From positions 124,001 to 188,000 of the forward strand of contig JAQUAF010000002.1 in assembly GCA_028687435.1 (NCBI GenBank): a DNA stretch of 64,000 nucleotides. Reading direction: 5' to 3'. The position numbers and the translations under genes were made by a program. Below are positions 27,805 to 36,763 of this stretch, one piece after another; the first letter of the stretch is position 1, and every line of letters starts with the position of its first letter. This DNA is from Verrucomicrobiia bacterium (GTDB lineage: Bacteria > Verrucomicrobiota > Verrucomicrobiia > JABWAM01). Under the pieces are notes generated by a model, which worked only from the letters and a program-made list of their open reading frames with translations, made no database searches and was not told the origin of the DNA.

Positions 27805-29268
27805 ATGAACTCCCTGGAACTCTCCGTGCGCCGCACCGGCATGTTTCTCCGTCCGGATTGCTCCCGCGTCCTGCTCCGCCCTTTTTTTCCGGCCAGCCTT
27901 GAACGTGCGGAGAGGATCGTCCGGCGCGTCGTGAATCTGGGGGAGGATGAGGCGGCGGCCTTGTTGGAGCAGGTGATGGGCGAATTTTCCGGGCGGCATG
28001 CCAGGATGGAGGTTTTTCTTCAGCGCCGGCATGCGCAGTTGGAGAGGATTTTGTCTTTGAACCTTTCCTTGTCCTCCGCAAAGAGGTTCTTGGTGGCCGC
28101 TTATTTCACCCAGGAATATTCGCTGGAATCGGCGGCCTTGTTCAATCCGTCCATCATGCCCCATCCGGATCAATCCAGTCTGTCTCCCGGCGCATTGCGT
28201 TTCATTCTCAGCCTGCGCGCCACGGGGGAGGGGCATATTTCCTCCCTGACGTTTCGCAGCGGGGTGATTGACGCCGATGGAGGAGTGCGATGCGATGTTC
28301 CGGCCCGTTTTGTGTCCGAGCCGGCGGTGATTCCCAATTCCTCCTACAATAAGGAATTGTTCGGACGGAAACTCAGTGAAGTTGGACTGGACAATGAATT
28401 GAGCCGGGGGATACTGCTTTGCCTGCCGGATTTTTTCTCAATGCGGGAACTGGAAGACCGTCTTTCAATGGCGTTTGAAGAAACGGCTGGCGCCGCGCCA
28501 TCTGAAAATGAGCACATTTTGAGGGGCATCCGAATGCTTGCCCAATCCAATTTCGAGGTGGAATTCGAGGCCGGCGGCGATCTTTCCGAACGCGCCATTT
28601 TTCCCGTTTCCCCATCTCAAATCAACGGAATCGAAGACGCCCGTTTTGTCTGTTTCGATGACGATGACGGCAAAAGATACTATGCCACTTATACCGCCTT
28701 CGACGGCAAGATGGCTCTTTCCCAGATGTTGGAAACCCATGATTTTTTGCATTTCAAATTCAATACGTTGAATGGGATGGCGGTGCAGAACAAGGGAATG
28801 GCCCTGTTTCCCAAAAAAATCAACGGCTGTCATGCCATGCTTTCCCGGCAGGACAATGAAAATATTTTTCTCATGTTCTCCGACAACATCCATTTCTGGC
28901 ATTCCGCCGAGGTGATTTTGAGGCCGAAACATTCATGGGAATTTGTTCAACTGGGAAATTGCGGATCGCCGATTGAAACCGAACACGGTTGGTTGGTTTT
29001 GATTCACGGAGTCGGTCCCATGCGCAAGTATTGCCTTGGCGCTTTTTTGCTTGATCTGCATGATCCCCGCAAAGTCATCGGACGGTTGCGGGAGCCATTG
29101 CTCAAACCTGATGCATCGGAACGGGAGGGGTATGTGCCCAATGTGGTTTACACCTGCGGAGCGCTTGTCCACCGGGGGCTGCTGATCATTCCCTATGCCA
29201 CGTCGGATCAGGCCTCAACCTTTGCTTCGATTCCATTGGAGAATATTTTTGAAGCCATGGAATCCTGA
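27805..29268 (+). CDS. GH130 family glycoside phosphorylase
   Basis: A 487-residue member of glycoside hydrolase family 130, inverting phosphorylases mostly acting on beta-mannosides to give mannose 1-phosphate. Seen: AALFNPSIMPHPDQ, GEGHISSLTFRSGVID, the diagnostic NGIEDARFVCFDDDDG block and YATYTAFDGKMA, then HGVGPMRKYCLGAFLLDL. The N-terminal helical extension of about 100 residues is seen in some GH130 subgroups. The ATG at 27805 is preferred; GTG at 27772 adds 11 residues. It follows the GT4 fusion gene by 37 nt. The exact linkage cut cannot be read from sequence. Confidence 0.88.
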   Translation: MNSLELSVRRTGMFLRPDCSRVLLRPFFPASLERAERIVRRVVNLGEDEAAALLEQVMGEFSGRHARMEVFLQRRHAQLERILSLNLSLSSAKRFLVAAYFTQEYSLESAALFNPSIMPHPDQSSLSPGALRFILSLRATGEGHISSLTFRSGVIDADGGVRCDVPARFVSEPAVIPNSSYNKELFGRKLSEVGLDNELSRGILLCLPDFFSMRELEDRLSMAFEETAGAAPSENEHILRGIRMLAQSNFEVEFEAGGDLSERAIFPVSPSQINGIEDARFVCFDDDDGKRYYATYTAFDGKMALSQMLETHDFLHFKFNTLNGMAVQNKGMALFPKKINGCHAMLSRQDNENIFLMFSDNIHFWHSAEVILRPKHSWEFVQLGNCGSPIETEHGWLVLIHGVGPMRKYCLGAFLLDLHDPRKVIGRLREPLLKPDASEREGYVPNVVYTCGALVHRGLLIIPYATSDQASTFASIPLENIFEAMES

Positions 29269-29334
29269 AATGCGAGCGGGGAAAGGCGGGATCCCGGACG
29301 CGCTTGGAACGGTTGTGGCGGTTGTTTTGGATGA

Positions 29335-30618
29335 TTATGATTTGGAGACGAAATCCTGGTAGAGGGGAAGAAGATTGGCGGGAAGGCTGACGGTCAGCAG
29401 GACGGAGTCGTTCTGGTAACGGGTGTCGTGGATGGTGGCGTGGCGGTGGAGTTCGGAAACCAGGTCGTAGCGCTTTTGGGGGATTGCCAGCCGCAGCCGG
29501 TGGTTTGTGCGGGAGGCAAGGTCGTGCAGATGTTCCTTCAGCCGGGTGACGCCATCCCCGGTGAGGGCTGAAATGAAAAGGGCGTCTGGAAACTGGCGGG
29601 ACAGGGAGGCGAGAATGGTTTTGTCCGGTTGCCGGTCGATTTTGTTGAAGACCAGGAAAACATGCTTCATGTCGGCGCCCAATTCCTCCAGCACATTCAT
29701 GGTGGTCCGGTGAAAATCGAGCACGGAGGGATTGCTGGCGTCCAGCACGTGGATGAGAAAATCGGCCAGCACGGATTCCTCGAGGGTGGCTTTGAAGGAT
29801 TCGACCAGGCGATGGGGGAGCTGGCGGACGAATCCAACGGTGTCGGTGATCAGGATGCCGCACCCGGGGGCAATCTGCGCATGACGGGTGGTGGTGTCGA
29901 GCGTGGCAAAGAGCTTGTCCTCAACCAGGACTTTTTCGCTGGTCAGATGGTTGAAAAGGGTGGATTTGCCGGCGTTGGTGTAACCGACAATGGCGGCATG
30001 GGGAATGGAGAAACGCCGCCGCAGTTTTCGCCGGGTGGCGCGCCGCTGGCGGATCCGGGTCAGCTCGATTTTGAGCCGGTCGATTCGCCGCCGCACAATG
30101 CGGCGGTCCACTTCCAGCTGGGTTTCCCCGGCGCCGGTCATGCCGAAGCCGCTGCCGGCTTGCCGGCTGAAGTGAGCCCATGCGCGGGTCAGCCGCGGCA
30201 GGGAATACTCCATGCAGGCCAGTTCGATCTGGAGCCGCGCTTCCTGGGTGCGGGCGCGGCGGGCAAAGATGTCGAGGATGACCTGTTCGCGGTCGATGAC
30301 AGCCCGGTTTTCCAGCAGTTTTTCCCAGTTGCGTTGCTGGGCCGGGGTGATTTCCTGGTCAAAAATGACCACATCCACCTTGAGATCCCGGGCCAATCCG
30401 GCGATTTCCTCCGCCTTGCCTTTGCCCATGAGATACCGGCTTTGCGGCGAGGGGATGTTGACCATCTGTTTTGACGCGACGACAATGCCCAAGGTGTCAA
30501 CCAGGTCTTGCAGTTCATCCAGCAGGCTTGCGGCCTCCCTGCCGGATTCCCGCTGCCAGCAGACGCTGACAAGCAGGGCATGCCGGATGGGGCGGGTGGT
30601 GGATTTCAGTTCGAACAC
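29335..30618 (-). CDS. hflX: Ribosome-associated GTPase HflX
   Basis: GTPase that binds the 50S subunit and helps split stalled ribosomes. The N-terminal HflX domain shows SRYLMGKGKAEEIAGLA, DVVIFDQEITPAQQRNWE and GSGFGMTGAGETQLEVDRR. The G domain has the P-loop VGYTNAGKSTLFNHL near residue 209, switch ATLDTTTRHAQI, DTVGFVRQLPHRLVESFKATLEE, and NKID. It is 427 residues, normal length. It lies 7 nt downstream of the DUF4159 gene and may be read through from the Exb operon. It converges on the GH130 gene. Confidence 0.97.
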   Translation of the reverse strand: MFELKSTTRPIRHALLVSVCWQRESGREAASLLDELQDLVDTLGIVVASKQMVNIPSPQSRYLMGKGKAEEIAGLARDLKVDVVIFDQEITPAQQRNWEKLLENRAVIDREQVILDIFARRARTQEARLQIELACMEYSLPRLTRAWAHFSRQAGSGFGMTGAGETQLEVDRRIVRRRIDRLKIELTRIRQRRATRRKLRRRFSIPHAAIVGYTNAGKSTLFNHLTSEKVLVEDKLFATLDTTTRHAQIAPGCGILITDTVGFVRQLPHRLVESFKATLEESVLADFLIHVLDASNPSVLDFHRTTMNVLEELGADMKHVFLVFNKIDRQPDKTILASLSRQFPDALFISALTGDGVTRLKEHLHDLASRTNHRLRLAIPQKRYDLVSELHRHATIHDTRYQNDSVLLTVSLPANLLPLYQDFVSKS

Positions 30619-30625
30619 AGCGGGA

Positions 30626-31969
30626 TTAGAGTGATCCGCCGGGCAGGCTCATGAATTTATCCTGGAAGCGGGTCAACAGATAGATGACAATGTTGATGCC
30701 GAACTTGTAGGATTCATGGATGGTTTTTTCGGTGATATTGCGATAGTAAAACTCATCTTCCCAGTTCCATGTGTATCTTCGCCAATGGGGGCCCCAACGT
30801 CCGATCCATTGGTTTCTCTGGTGGCTGAAATCCGTTTCCACATCAATTTTGTCCTTGTCGGTGAGGGCGGTTTCCCAGAGATCGCTGTAATCATTGATGG
30901 TGTAGAACACCGCCACATCGCCTTCCCCGGCGCCCACCTTGATGACCTCGCATGGTTCCCGGTAAAAGTTCATGCTCACGGGCGGACCGCCTGTGAACAT
31001 GTAATAGGAGCTGTAAACAGGATGGTTGTTGCCCACGGGTTCAAAATCGCGGTCGGGAAGGACTTTTTTCATTTCGCGCCGGATGGCCAGATCAAACCGG
31101 CTGCGGCGCCCGGGCAGGGAGCTGTCGATCCATAACAATCCTCCCAACATGAGATATTCGCGAAGGTTTTGAACCTCGGCCTCGTTCAGGACGAAGTCCT
31201 GATGGCCGGTGATGAAGATGAAGGGGGGTTTGACCTTTTCGATCCATTCCCGGCTGGAAATCTGGAGGGATTCCGGACGCAGGTCGGCCTTTACGTTTCC
31301 CTTGGTCCACCGTCCGATCTGGGTCATGAGATTGTTGATGCAATTCTGGTACCACCGATTGTCGGCCACAAAGCCGAAATTGCAGTCCCAATCGCCGCCT
31401 TCGTACTTGCCGACATAACAGGTGAATTTTGCGACGGTGGAACGCCCTTTTCCGGTGGTGCCCCGTTTGCCTCCGGCGCCTTGGATGCCCCCTTGGTGAA
31501 AGGCTCGCACTCCCATGAGACGGGCGGTTTCGGCCCTGGCGATTTTTTCCTGAATGGCGCCGTCCGACTTGATGTCCACATCGGTGACGATTTGCGGCAG
31601 GGCGGTTTCGGGGACGCTGAAATTGGGATTGACCTTGCTGGTGGCAATGCGGGTCATGGCGCGTTCGGGCGCGCGCGCGGCGGATACGGTGTTTTTGACA
31701 TCGGTTTCCTTCTGTTGCACTTCCTGGGATGGAGGCGGAGGCGGAGGCGGGGCTCCTCCGGGGGGGCCGGCCACGAAAACCTCGCTGTCGCTGGCGAAAA
31801 GGCCCTTGGCTTCGATTTTTTCAAAGATGACCTGGCCTCCCCAGATGGCCAGAAAGATGATATGCAGGAACACCGCCGCGAAAAAGTACTGCGTGTTGAT
31901 GATCCGCTTTGCGAAGCGTTTAAGCCTCGCGCGAATGGAACGGTCAAAGAGATCTTCTTCGGTCAGCAT
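30626..31969 (-). CDS. TonB-like anchored DUF4159 protein
   Basis: A 447-residue protein with unusual architecture. A cytoplasmic basic N-terminus precedes a single membrane helix (FFAAVFLHIIFLAIWGGQVIF). A proline stretch PPPPPPP then gives way to a low-complexity region, the layout of TonB. From about residue 180 it has a DUF4159-type domain (RPESLQIS, PPFIFITGHQDFVLNEAEVQNLREYLMLGGLLWID-type core). ATG 31969 is preferred over TTG 31996, which overlaps the preceding exbD. It is last of the Exb operon. A TonB-like energy-transducing role is inferred from architecture and neighbours; DUF4159 has no established function known to me. Confidence 0.8.
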   Translation of the reverse strand: MLTEEDLFDRSIRARLKRFAKRIINTQYFFAAVFLHIIFLAIWGGQVIFEKIEAKGLFASDSEVFVAGPPGGAPPPPPPPSQEVQQKETDVKNTVSAARAPERAMTRIATSKVNPNFSVPETALPQIVTDVDIKSDGAIQEKIARAETARLMGVRAFHQGGIQGAGGKRGTTGKGRSTVAKFTCYVGKYEGGDWDCNFGFVADNRWYQNCINNLMTQIGRWTKGNVKADLRPESLQISSREWIEKVKPPFIFITGHQDFVLNEAEVQNLREYLMLGGLLWIDSSLPGRRSRFDLAIRREMKKVLPDRDFEPVGNNHPVYSSYYMFTGGPPVSMNFYREPCEVIKVGAGEGDVAVFYTINDYSDLWETALTDKDKIDVETDFSHQRNQWIGRWGPHWRRYTWNWEDEFYYRNITEKTIHESYKFGINIVIYLLTRFQDKFMSLPGGSL

Positions 31970-31979
31970 GGCAAAATTC

Positions 31980-32411
31980 CTAGGATGATCCTCCAAAGGA
32001 GATGTTTTGAACGCCGGCGGCGGAGCAGGCGTTCAGGACATCGATGACCCGGGCGTGTAGAACGTCGGGTTGCGGCACAATGACCACGGGGGTTTTGTCG
32101 CCAAACAGATTGATTTGCTCCTTGAGCTTGGAACGCAGGGCTTCGAGTTTGTTGTCGTTGGGCGTGCCGACGGGGTCGCTGTTGACGCTTACCGATCCAT
32201 CCACGTCGATGGCCACCATTTGTTCCACCTTCTGGGTTGCATCTGAACTTTTGACTCCGCCCGCGCCGGGCAGCTGAATGCTCAATTCGTTTTCCACCTG
32301 TTTCAATGCCACGGTGGACATGAAAAAGACCAGAAGAGTCAGGATCAGATCGATCATTGGAGCGATCTGAAATCCCATGTCTCCATCCGCATTGCCGCCT
32401 CCGCCTGCCAT
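31980..32411 (-). CDS. ExbD/TolR-family protein, copy 2
   Basis: Biopolymer transport protein of 143 residues with a single N-terminal helix (GFQIAPMIDLILTLLVFFMST). It carries the conserved membrane aspartate of the ExbD/TolR proton pathway (MID). The periplasmic part ends in VIDVLNACSAAGVQNISFG, a typical ExbD C-terminus. Together with an ExbB-type protein it should form a proton-driven stator. It sits 10 nt before the DUF4159 gene. It is one of two divergent exbD genes in the operon. Confidence 0.92.
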   Translation of the reverse strand: MAGGGGNADGDMGFQIAPMIDLILTLLVFFMSTVALKQVENELSIQLPGAGGVKSSDATQKVEQMVAIDVDGSVSVNSDPVGTPNDNKLEALRSKLKEQINLFGDKTPVVIVPQPDVLHARVIDVLNACSAAGVQNISFGGSS

Positions 32412-32529
32412 AGATATCCTGGTGAGATTATTGAGTGATGTTGATTGTTGATGTAAACCGCGCTTTTATTTTAGCTCTGTCCGCATGTTTTGTCGAAGGG
32501 AAAAAGGGGGGCGTCGAGGGGTTGTGGGG

Positions 32530-34365
32530 TTATTTTGTCACTTCGATCAATTTTACGTCGTCGATCCAAGCTTCCCCGTTGCCGTGAAGCCGCAAGTGAA
32601 TCTGGGGGAAACGTCCGGGCTCATAAACGCCAACCTTGTTATTGGTGTCAATCTCCTTCTGATAGGTTATCTTGGTGCGTTCATCGGGCTCAAAGGTCCT
32701 GCCCTTGAAGCCTTCCAAGAGATAAACTTTTTTATAGAGGGTCCAGTTGGGGCCGGGAGTGACATCATCGGGGTAATTATGCACCAGGTCATAGGGCTTC
32801 GCGCCAGGATTGTCGGGGTTGGGAATGCGCTCGGAATAGTGGATGAGCGAACAGAGATGCATATCCCTGCCCCGGTACCAGAATGAAAGTTCAAATTGTT
32901 TTCCCAAAAGGAAATCCTTGTTGATCTGGCTGACCAGGGTGAAGGCCGGCTGCCATCCGGTTTTTACCCGGAAGATGGTGCGCGGCTCGCCGTAACGCCA
33001 CCACCATTGATCCCAGCCCCAGCCGGTGGGCGCATAATGTCCGTATTTCTCAAAATAAGAGAAATGGAAAACTTTTTTTCCTTCCTTGGCTTCAACCTTG
33101 GTATCGCTGTCAACAACCTCGGGTATTCCGGAGAAGGTTCCGCAACTCCACGAGGCGGGGGATTTGAAATCCTTGTGAAAATCCACTCCTTTGATGTCCG
33201 TGGGGGAGGCAAGTTCCGGATCTTCGCGTTTGCCCTTGCCCAAGGCGGCCTTGATACCGCCGCCGGGGGCGGAGAACAGGAGATCGGGAATGCCGTCGTT
33301 GTTATAATCGCAAATGTGGGGGCGGAGCATCGGGCTGATTTGTTCCCGTCCGCCCGCCTTGACGTATTTGGTCATTTCGACGGTCTCGATTTTTTTTGGA
33401 TTTTTTATGCTTTCCTGGGTGCCAAGATGCAGGGCCAGCCGTCCGTAGCGATCGCCCACCAGCAGGTCGGGAATCCCGTCGCTGTTCCAATCGTATACCC
33501 ATGGCGCCAGTTGTTCGCGCCCATCGCCGTAGGCCAGATACATTCGTTCACCTTTGAAGACCGGGTTGTTCTTGCCCCCGCTGTTCAGCCAGATGTAGAT
33601 GCTGTTGGCCGAATAGGAGCCTTCGCCCATGATCAAATCGGGGAGGCCGTCCTTGTTCCAATCGGCGAAGACAGGTGTGCCATAGGTGCAGACCATGAGG
33701 GGATCCTTGCCGGTTGGCCCCCCCGGAATGGGTTTGGCGAGAAAACCTTCGTGATGGTGGCTGGGTCCTTCCCACCGGGGTTTGTCCATGGCCTCTATCC
33801 ACTTGGGTTCCTTGGGGGTGCCCAAATTGGGGATCAGGTAGGCGACGCCATCCATGGTGCTGAAAAGGATGTCAAATTTTCCGGAACCGCGAAAGTCGCA
33901 AAGGTGAAAGCTGGGCGACCATCCGAGGCATGTCTGGACCAGATGGGCATGGGTGAACGAAGGCTGTTCCTTGCTGCCTTTGTTTGGATACCAAAGAAGA
34001 TGGCCGTCGGGGGAGCTCACAACCAGATCCGGCAGTTTATCGGCATCGACATCCACATAGTTGACCGTGGCGCAAAATTCCTGGCGAACAAAAGTCCGTC
34101 CCTTGTCGAAAATCGCGGAGCGCTTGGAGCGGACGCGCAGACAGTTCGCCGCATCCACGCCATCGTAGAGGTTGGGGTTGGTGACGACTTGCTCAAAGCT
34201 GCCGTTGCTGACCAGGTTTTTCGGGCCGCCCGCGGGGGCGGGGGCAGGGGCGGGCGCTTGGGCGCGCAGGTTGAGGCAGGCTGCCGCAACCGCCAGGACG
34301 ATCATTCCGCCGGGGGAAAAGAGCGGCGCTTTTGAGGGACGGATGGTGGGGATGGGCCAAAACAT
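32530..34365 (-). CDS. Secreted VCBS/FG-GAP repeat protein
   Basis: A 611-residue exported protein. A hydrophobic signal (MIVLAVAAACLNLRAQA) follows a short n-region, and the in-frame ATG at 34305 is an alternative start. Residues 60-370 contain FG-GAP/VCBS-type units with calcium-loop patterns: VDADKLPDLVVSSPDGHLLWYPNKG, DWNKDGLPDLIMGEG, DWNSDGIPDLLVGDRYG and DYNNDGIPDLLFSAPGG. These suggest a beta-propeller. The last 180 residues look like a carbohydrate-binding-type beta sandwich (FELSFWYRGRDMHLC, LRLHGNGEAWIDDVKLIEV). It lies inside the Exb operon between the two exbD genes, which is unexpected for a secreted propeller. Confidence 0.85.
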   Translation of the reverse strand: MFWPIPTIRPSKAPLFSPGGMIVLAVAAACLNLRAQAPAPAPAPAGGPKNLVSNGSFEQVVTNPNLYDGVDAANCLRVRSKRSAIFDKGRTFVRQEFCATVNYVDVDADKLPDLVVSSPDGHLLWYPNKGSKEQPSFTHAHLVQTCLGWSPSFHLCDFRGSGKFDILFSTMDGVAYLIPNLGTPKEPKWIEAMDKPRWEGPSHHHEGFLAKPIPGGPTGKDPLMVCTYGTPVFADWNKDGLPDLIMGEGSYSANSIYIWLNSGGKNNPVFKGERMYLAYGDGREQLAPWVYDWNSDGIPDLLVGDRYGRLALHLGTQESIKNPKKIETVEMTKYVKAGGREQISPMLRPHICDYNNDGIPDLLFSAPGGGIKAALGKGKREDPELASPTDIKGVDFHKDFKSPASWSCGTFSGIPEVVDSDTKVEAKEGKKVFHFSYFEKYGHYAPTGWGWDQWWWRYGEPRTIFRVKTGWQPAFTLVSQINKDFLLGKQFELSFWYRGRDMHLCSLIHYSERIPNPDNPGAKPYDLVHNYPDDVTPGPNWTLYKKVYLLEGFKGRTFEPDERTKITYQKEIDTNNKVGVYEPGRFPQIHLRLHGNGEAWIDDVKLIEVTK

Positions 34366-34391
34366 GGGTGGTGAGTCTTTGGAGGTGTCGG

Positions 34392-34868
34392 CTATTTTTT
34401 GTAGGTCTTATTGCCAGGAACTTCCTTGTCCAGAACCATGAAGGTGATGTTGTCAATATCGGCGGCGGCGCAGGCTGCCATGACGTTTTGCATGTAACGA
34501 TAGGGAACACCCCGGGAGGCGCGGAGTTTTGCGCGAAAGCTGGCGTTTTTCCCCTTGCGTTGAAGGATGATGTTGGTGAGGTCGTCCGGCGATTTGATCA
34601 CTTTTTCCTCGAACTCAAGCACGCCGTCATTTGCGGTCCATCCGATGTTGATGACCACCTCAGGAGGGCCGTTTTTCAACGCTTCCTTGCTGTTGTTGGC
34701 CACAGCCAGCTCGATGGTGGTGAATTTTGTCTTTGTCTTCAACACCTCGGTGGATGTGATGCTCATGAAGAAAACCATCAGCACCAAAAGGACATCAACC
34801 ATGGGGGCGACCTGGAACTCGGGGTCTTCCTCGGGAAATGCCTGTGTGCTGCCGCGCGGTTTGGACAT
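34392..34868 (-). CDS. ExbD/TolR-family protein, copy 1
   Basis: A 158-residue ExbD-type protein. The single membrane helix is FQVAPMVDVLLVLMVFFMSIT, with the conserved aspartate in MVD. The periplasmic domain has an extended loop and ends AACAAADIDNITFMVLDKE. It follows the ExbB gene by 27 nt. It is only distantly similar to the second copy at 31980 beyond the membrane segment, so the operon may assemble a mixed ExbD stator or two alternative ones. Confidence 0.92.
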   Translation of the reverse strand: MSKPRGSTQAFPEEDPEFQVAPMVDVLLVLMVFFMSITSTEVLKTKTKFTTIELAVANNSKEALKNGPPEVVINIGWTANDGVLEFEEKVIKSPDDLTNIILQRKGKNASFRAKLRASRGVPYRYMQNVMAACAAADIDNITFMVLDKEVPGNKTYKK

Positions 34869-34895
34869 ATGCGGTTGTGATGAAGAGGGGGCGTT

Positions 34896-35879
34896 TTAGT
34901 TCCACTGCAACTCGGTGCCGCAGGAACCGCACTTTGGAGATCCGGCGGCGATGGGGGCGTTGCAGGAGGGGCAATTGACCGTCACACCGCTGATGGCCTG
35001 GCTGACGCGGGATGCCTGTTGTTCGGCGGTTGCGGGAGCGGCGGCAATGGCGCCCGAATCAGTGCCGACACCCTCGCCGATTTTGATTCCCTGCAATTCA
35101 TCGAAGTTTACATCGGCCACAAGCTGGTTGATGATGTCCTCTGCCAGGACGATGACCGACTGGAGCCGGTTGCGGAAGTAATAATAAAGGAAGAATGCCG
35201 GGATGGCCATGAAAAGCCCCGTGGCGGTGGCGATCAACACTTCGCCGATGGCTGCGGCAAGGCGGGATGGGTCGGCGATGCCTCCTGCGCCGAGGGTTTG
35301 GAATGCCTTGATCATGCCGGTGACCGTGCCGAGAAGACCGACCATGGGGGATACCACCCCGATGGTGGAAAGATAGGAGACGCGGGTTCGGAACATCATG
35401 CTTTCCTTGAGGCTGTGCTCGCTGATGGCGGATTCGCATGCGGCGCGTCCGCGTCCGAGGCGTTCAAGGCCCCGGATGAGAACACCTGTCAGGAAACAGG
35501 GGTTGCTTTTGCAAATCCGCCAAGCCTGCTGATAGTTTTCCTCGCCAAAAGCCTGGCGGAGTTCCTTGATGGCGTTGGCTGGGACGAATTTGGGCAGCCG
35601 GATTCGGATGAAACATTCGATGATCAGGGCTGCGCACCAAATGGACATGCAGGCGAGGGGATACATGATCCAGCCGCCTTCCTTGAAGAGATCCAACAGG
35701 GTTTTGTCTCCATGCGCGCCTTCGGCTGCGGCGCCTTCCCCTCCGGCAGGCGCGGCGCCCTCGGCTGCGGCGGGCGCGGTCTGGGCATGGCCCTTTTCGA
35801 CAACCATTTCAGAGCCCAGGATAAAGCTCAGGAGAATGGAGATAAGCAAAAAACGACGGATGAGGGGATGGGATTTCAT
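34896..35879 (-). CDS. MotA/TolQ/ExbB proton channel protein with C-terminal zinc ribbon
   Basis: A 327-residue stator subunit. It has an N-terminal hydrophobic signal-like helix, an Ala/Gly/Glu-rich linker, then the ExbB core: first helix GGWIMYPLACMSIWCAALIIECF, and LSTIGVVSPMVGLLGTVTGMIKAF plus GLFMAIPAFFLYYYF for the last two helices. The final 25 residues form a C-X2-C...C-X2-C zinc ribbon (C303, C306, C317, C320), which is not part of normal ExbB proteins. Its ATG overlaps the stop of the upstream TPR gene as ATGA. With the ExbD proteins it should convert proton flow into mechanical work. Confidence 0.93.
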   Translation of the reverse strand: MKSHPLIRRFLLISILLSFILGSEMVVEKGHAQTAPAAAEGAAPAGGEGAAAEGAHGDKTLLDLFKEGGWIMYPLACMSIWCAALIIECFIRIRLPKFVPANAIKELRQAFGEENYQQAWRICKSNPCFLTGVLIRGLERLGRGRAACESAISEHSLKESMMFRTRVSYLSTIGVVSPMVGLLGTVTGMIKAFQTLGAGGIADPSRLAAAIGEVLIATATGLFMAIPAFFLYYYFRNRLQSVIVLAEDIINQLVADVNFDELQGIKIGEGVGTDSGAIAAAPATAEQQASRVSQAISGVTVNCPSCNAPIAAGSPKCGSCGTELQWN

Positions 35880-36763
35880 GGAGTTGTTCCTTCACTTGGA
35901 TTGGAAACCTTGAGGGTTTCCAGTTTTTTTCGGGCTTCACTGGCCACGGGAGCGGCCGGGTATTCTTTCAATAAGACTTCCAACTGCCCTTTGGCTTGCG
36001 CGGGGTTTTTGGTTTGTTCGTAGACCAAGGCGCTTTGGTACAGGGCGTTGGCGGCCGCATTGGCGTCCGCATGAAAAATCAGGATGGTTCGCAGAAATGC
36101 CTCCAGCGCTTCCTTGGGCTGGTTTGAGGACAACAGGCATTGGCCCATGACCAAGTATGCGCGCCCGAGGGTTTTTGCGTCGTCTTCGCCCAAGGCGCCT
36201 TCCTTGCTTTTGGAGATTTCCTCCTCCAGGTTTTTGATCAAGGGTTCCAAGAGCGCCCTGGCTTGATCGGGCTGTTTGAGGCCGAGCATGATTTGCGCTT
36301 CCACGCCCGCCATTTCATCCTTGAACCTGGATTGGGGGTAAAATTTATGGATGGCATTGAAGACTTCCCGGGCCTTGCCCCATTCCTTTAATTCGGCGTA
36401 GGACTCGCCCAGTCGCACCGCGCATTCCTCCAGCCAATCCTGGGGAAGGCCCTTGTATTTGGTGTACAGGGGTTCCAAGGCTTGTGCGACTTCGGAAAAC
36501 TGGTTTTTTTCAAACGCTTGCAGCGCCTGATTGAACGGGGGGGGGATGGGGACTTCGACCCGTTCGACGCGTTGCCGGGGAATGGTGGTTGTGCCAATCT
36601 GTCCGAGGGTGATGTGGATGTTGACGTCGTCCACCTTGACAATGGTTCCCGATGCAGGCTCGGACGCGCCGGTTTGATAAACCTTGTCCTGGGCAGCCGA
36701 GGGAATGGTCCCGGCGGCCAAGGCAAAGACGAAGAACAGGAAAAGGCAATGCGGGCGATGCAT
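35876..36763 (-). CDS. Secreted TPR-type protein, first gene of the Exb operon
   Basis: A 295-residue exported protein with a signal peptide (MHRPHCLFLFFVFALAAGTIPSAAQ). A small beta domain follows (TIVKVDDVNIHITLGQIGTT), like the short motif seen in several PVC secreted proteins. Then come tetratricopeptide-like repeats from about residue 75 to the end (FNQALQAFEKNQFSEVAQAL, GKAREVFNAIHKFYPQS, KGQLEVLLKEYPAAPVASEA). Such proteins resemble YbgF/CpoB, the TPR partner of the Tol system. The start at 36763 is chosen so that the signal peptide is terminal. It is translationally coupled to ExbB. Confidence 0.85.
   Translation of the reverse strand: MHRPHCLFLFFVFALAAGTIPSAAQDKVYQTGASEPASGTIVKVDDVNIHITLGQIGTTTIPRQRVERVEVPIPPPFNQALQAFEKNQFSEVAQALEPLYTKYKGLPQDWLEECAVRLGESYAELKEWGKAREVFNAIHKFYPQSRFKDEMAGVEAQIMLGLKQPDQARALLEPLIKNLEEEISKSKEGALGEDDAKTLGRAYLVMGQCLLSSNQPKEALEAFLRTILIFHADANAAANALYQSALVYEQTKNPAQAKGQLEVLLKEYPAAPVASEARKKLETLKVSNPSEGTTP

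Noticed and set aside
32896-34335. Long plus-strand open frame opposite the VCBS gene
   Set aside because: Gly-rich shadow of the repeat-containing coding strand.
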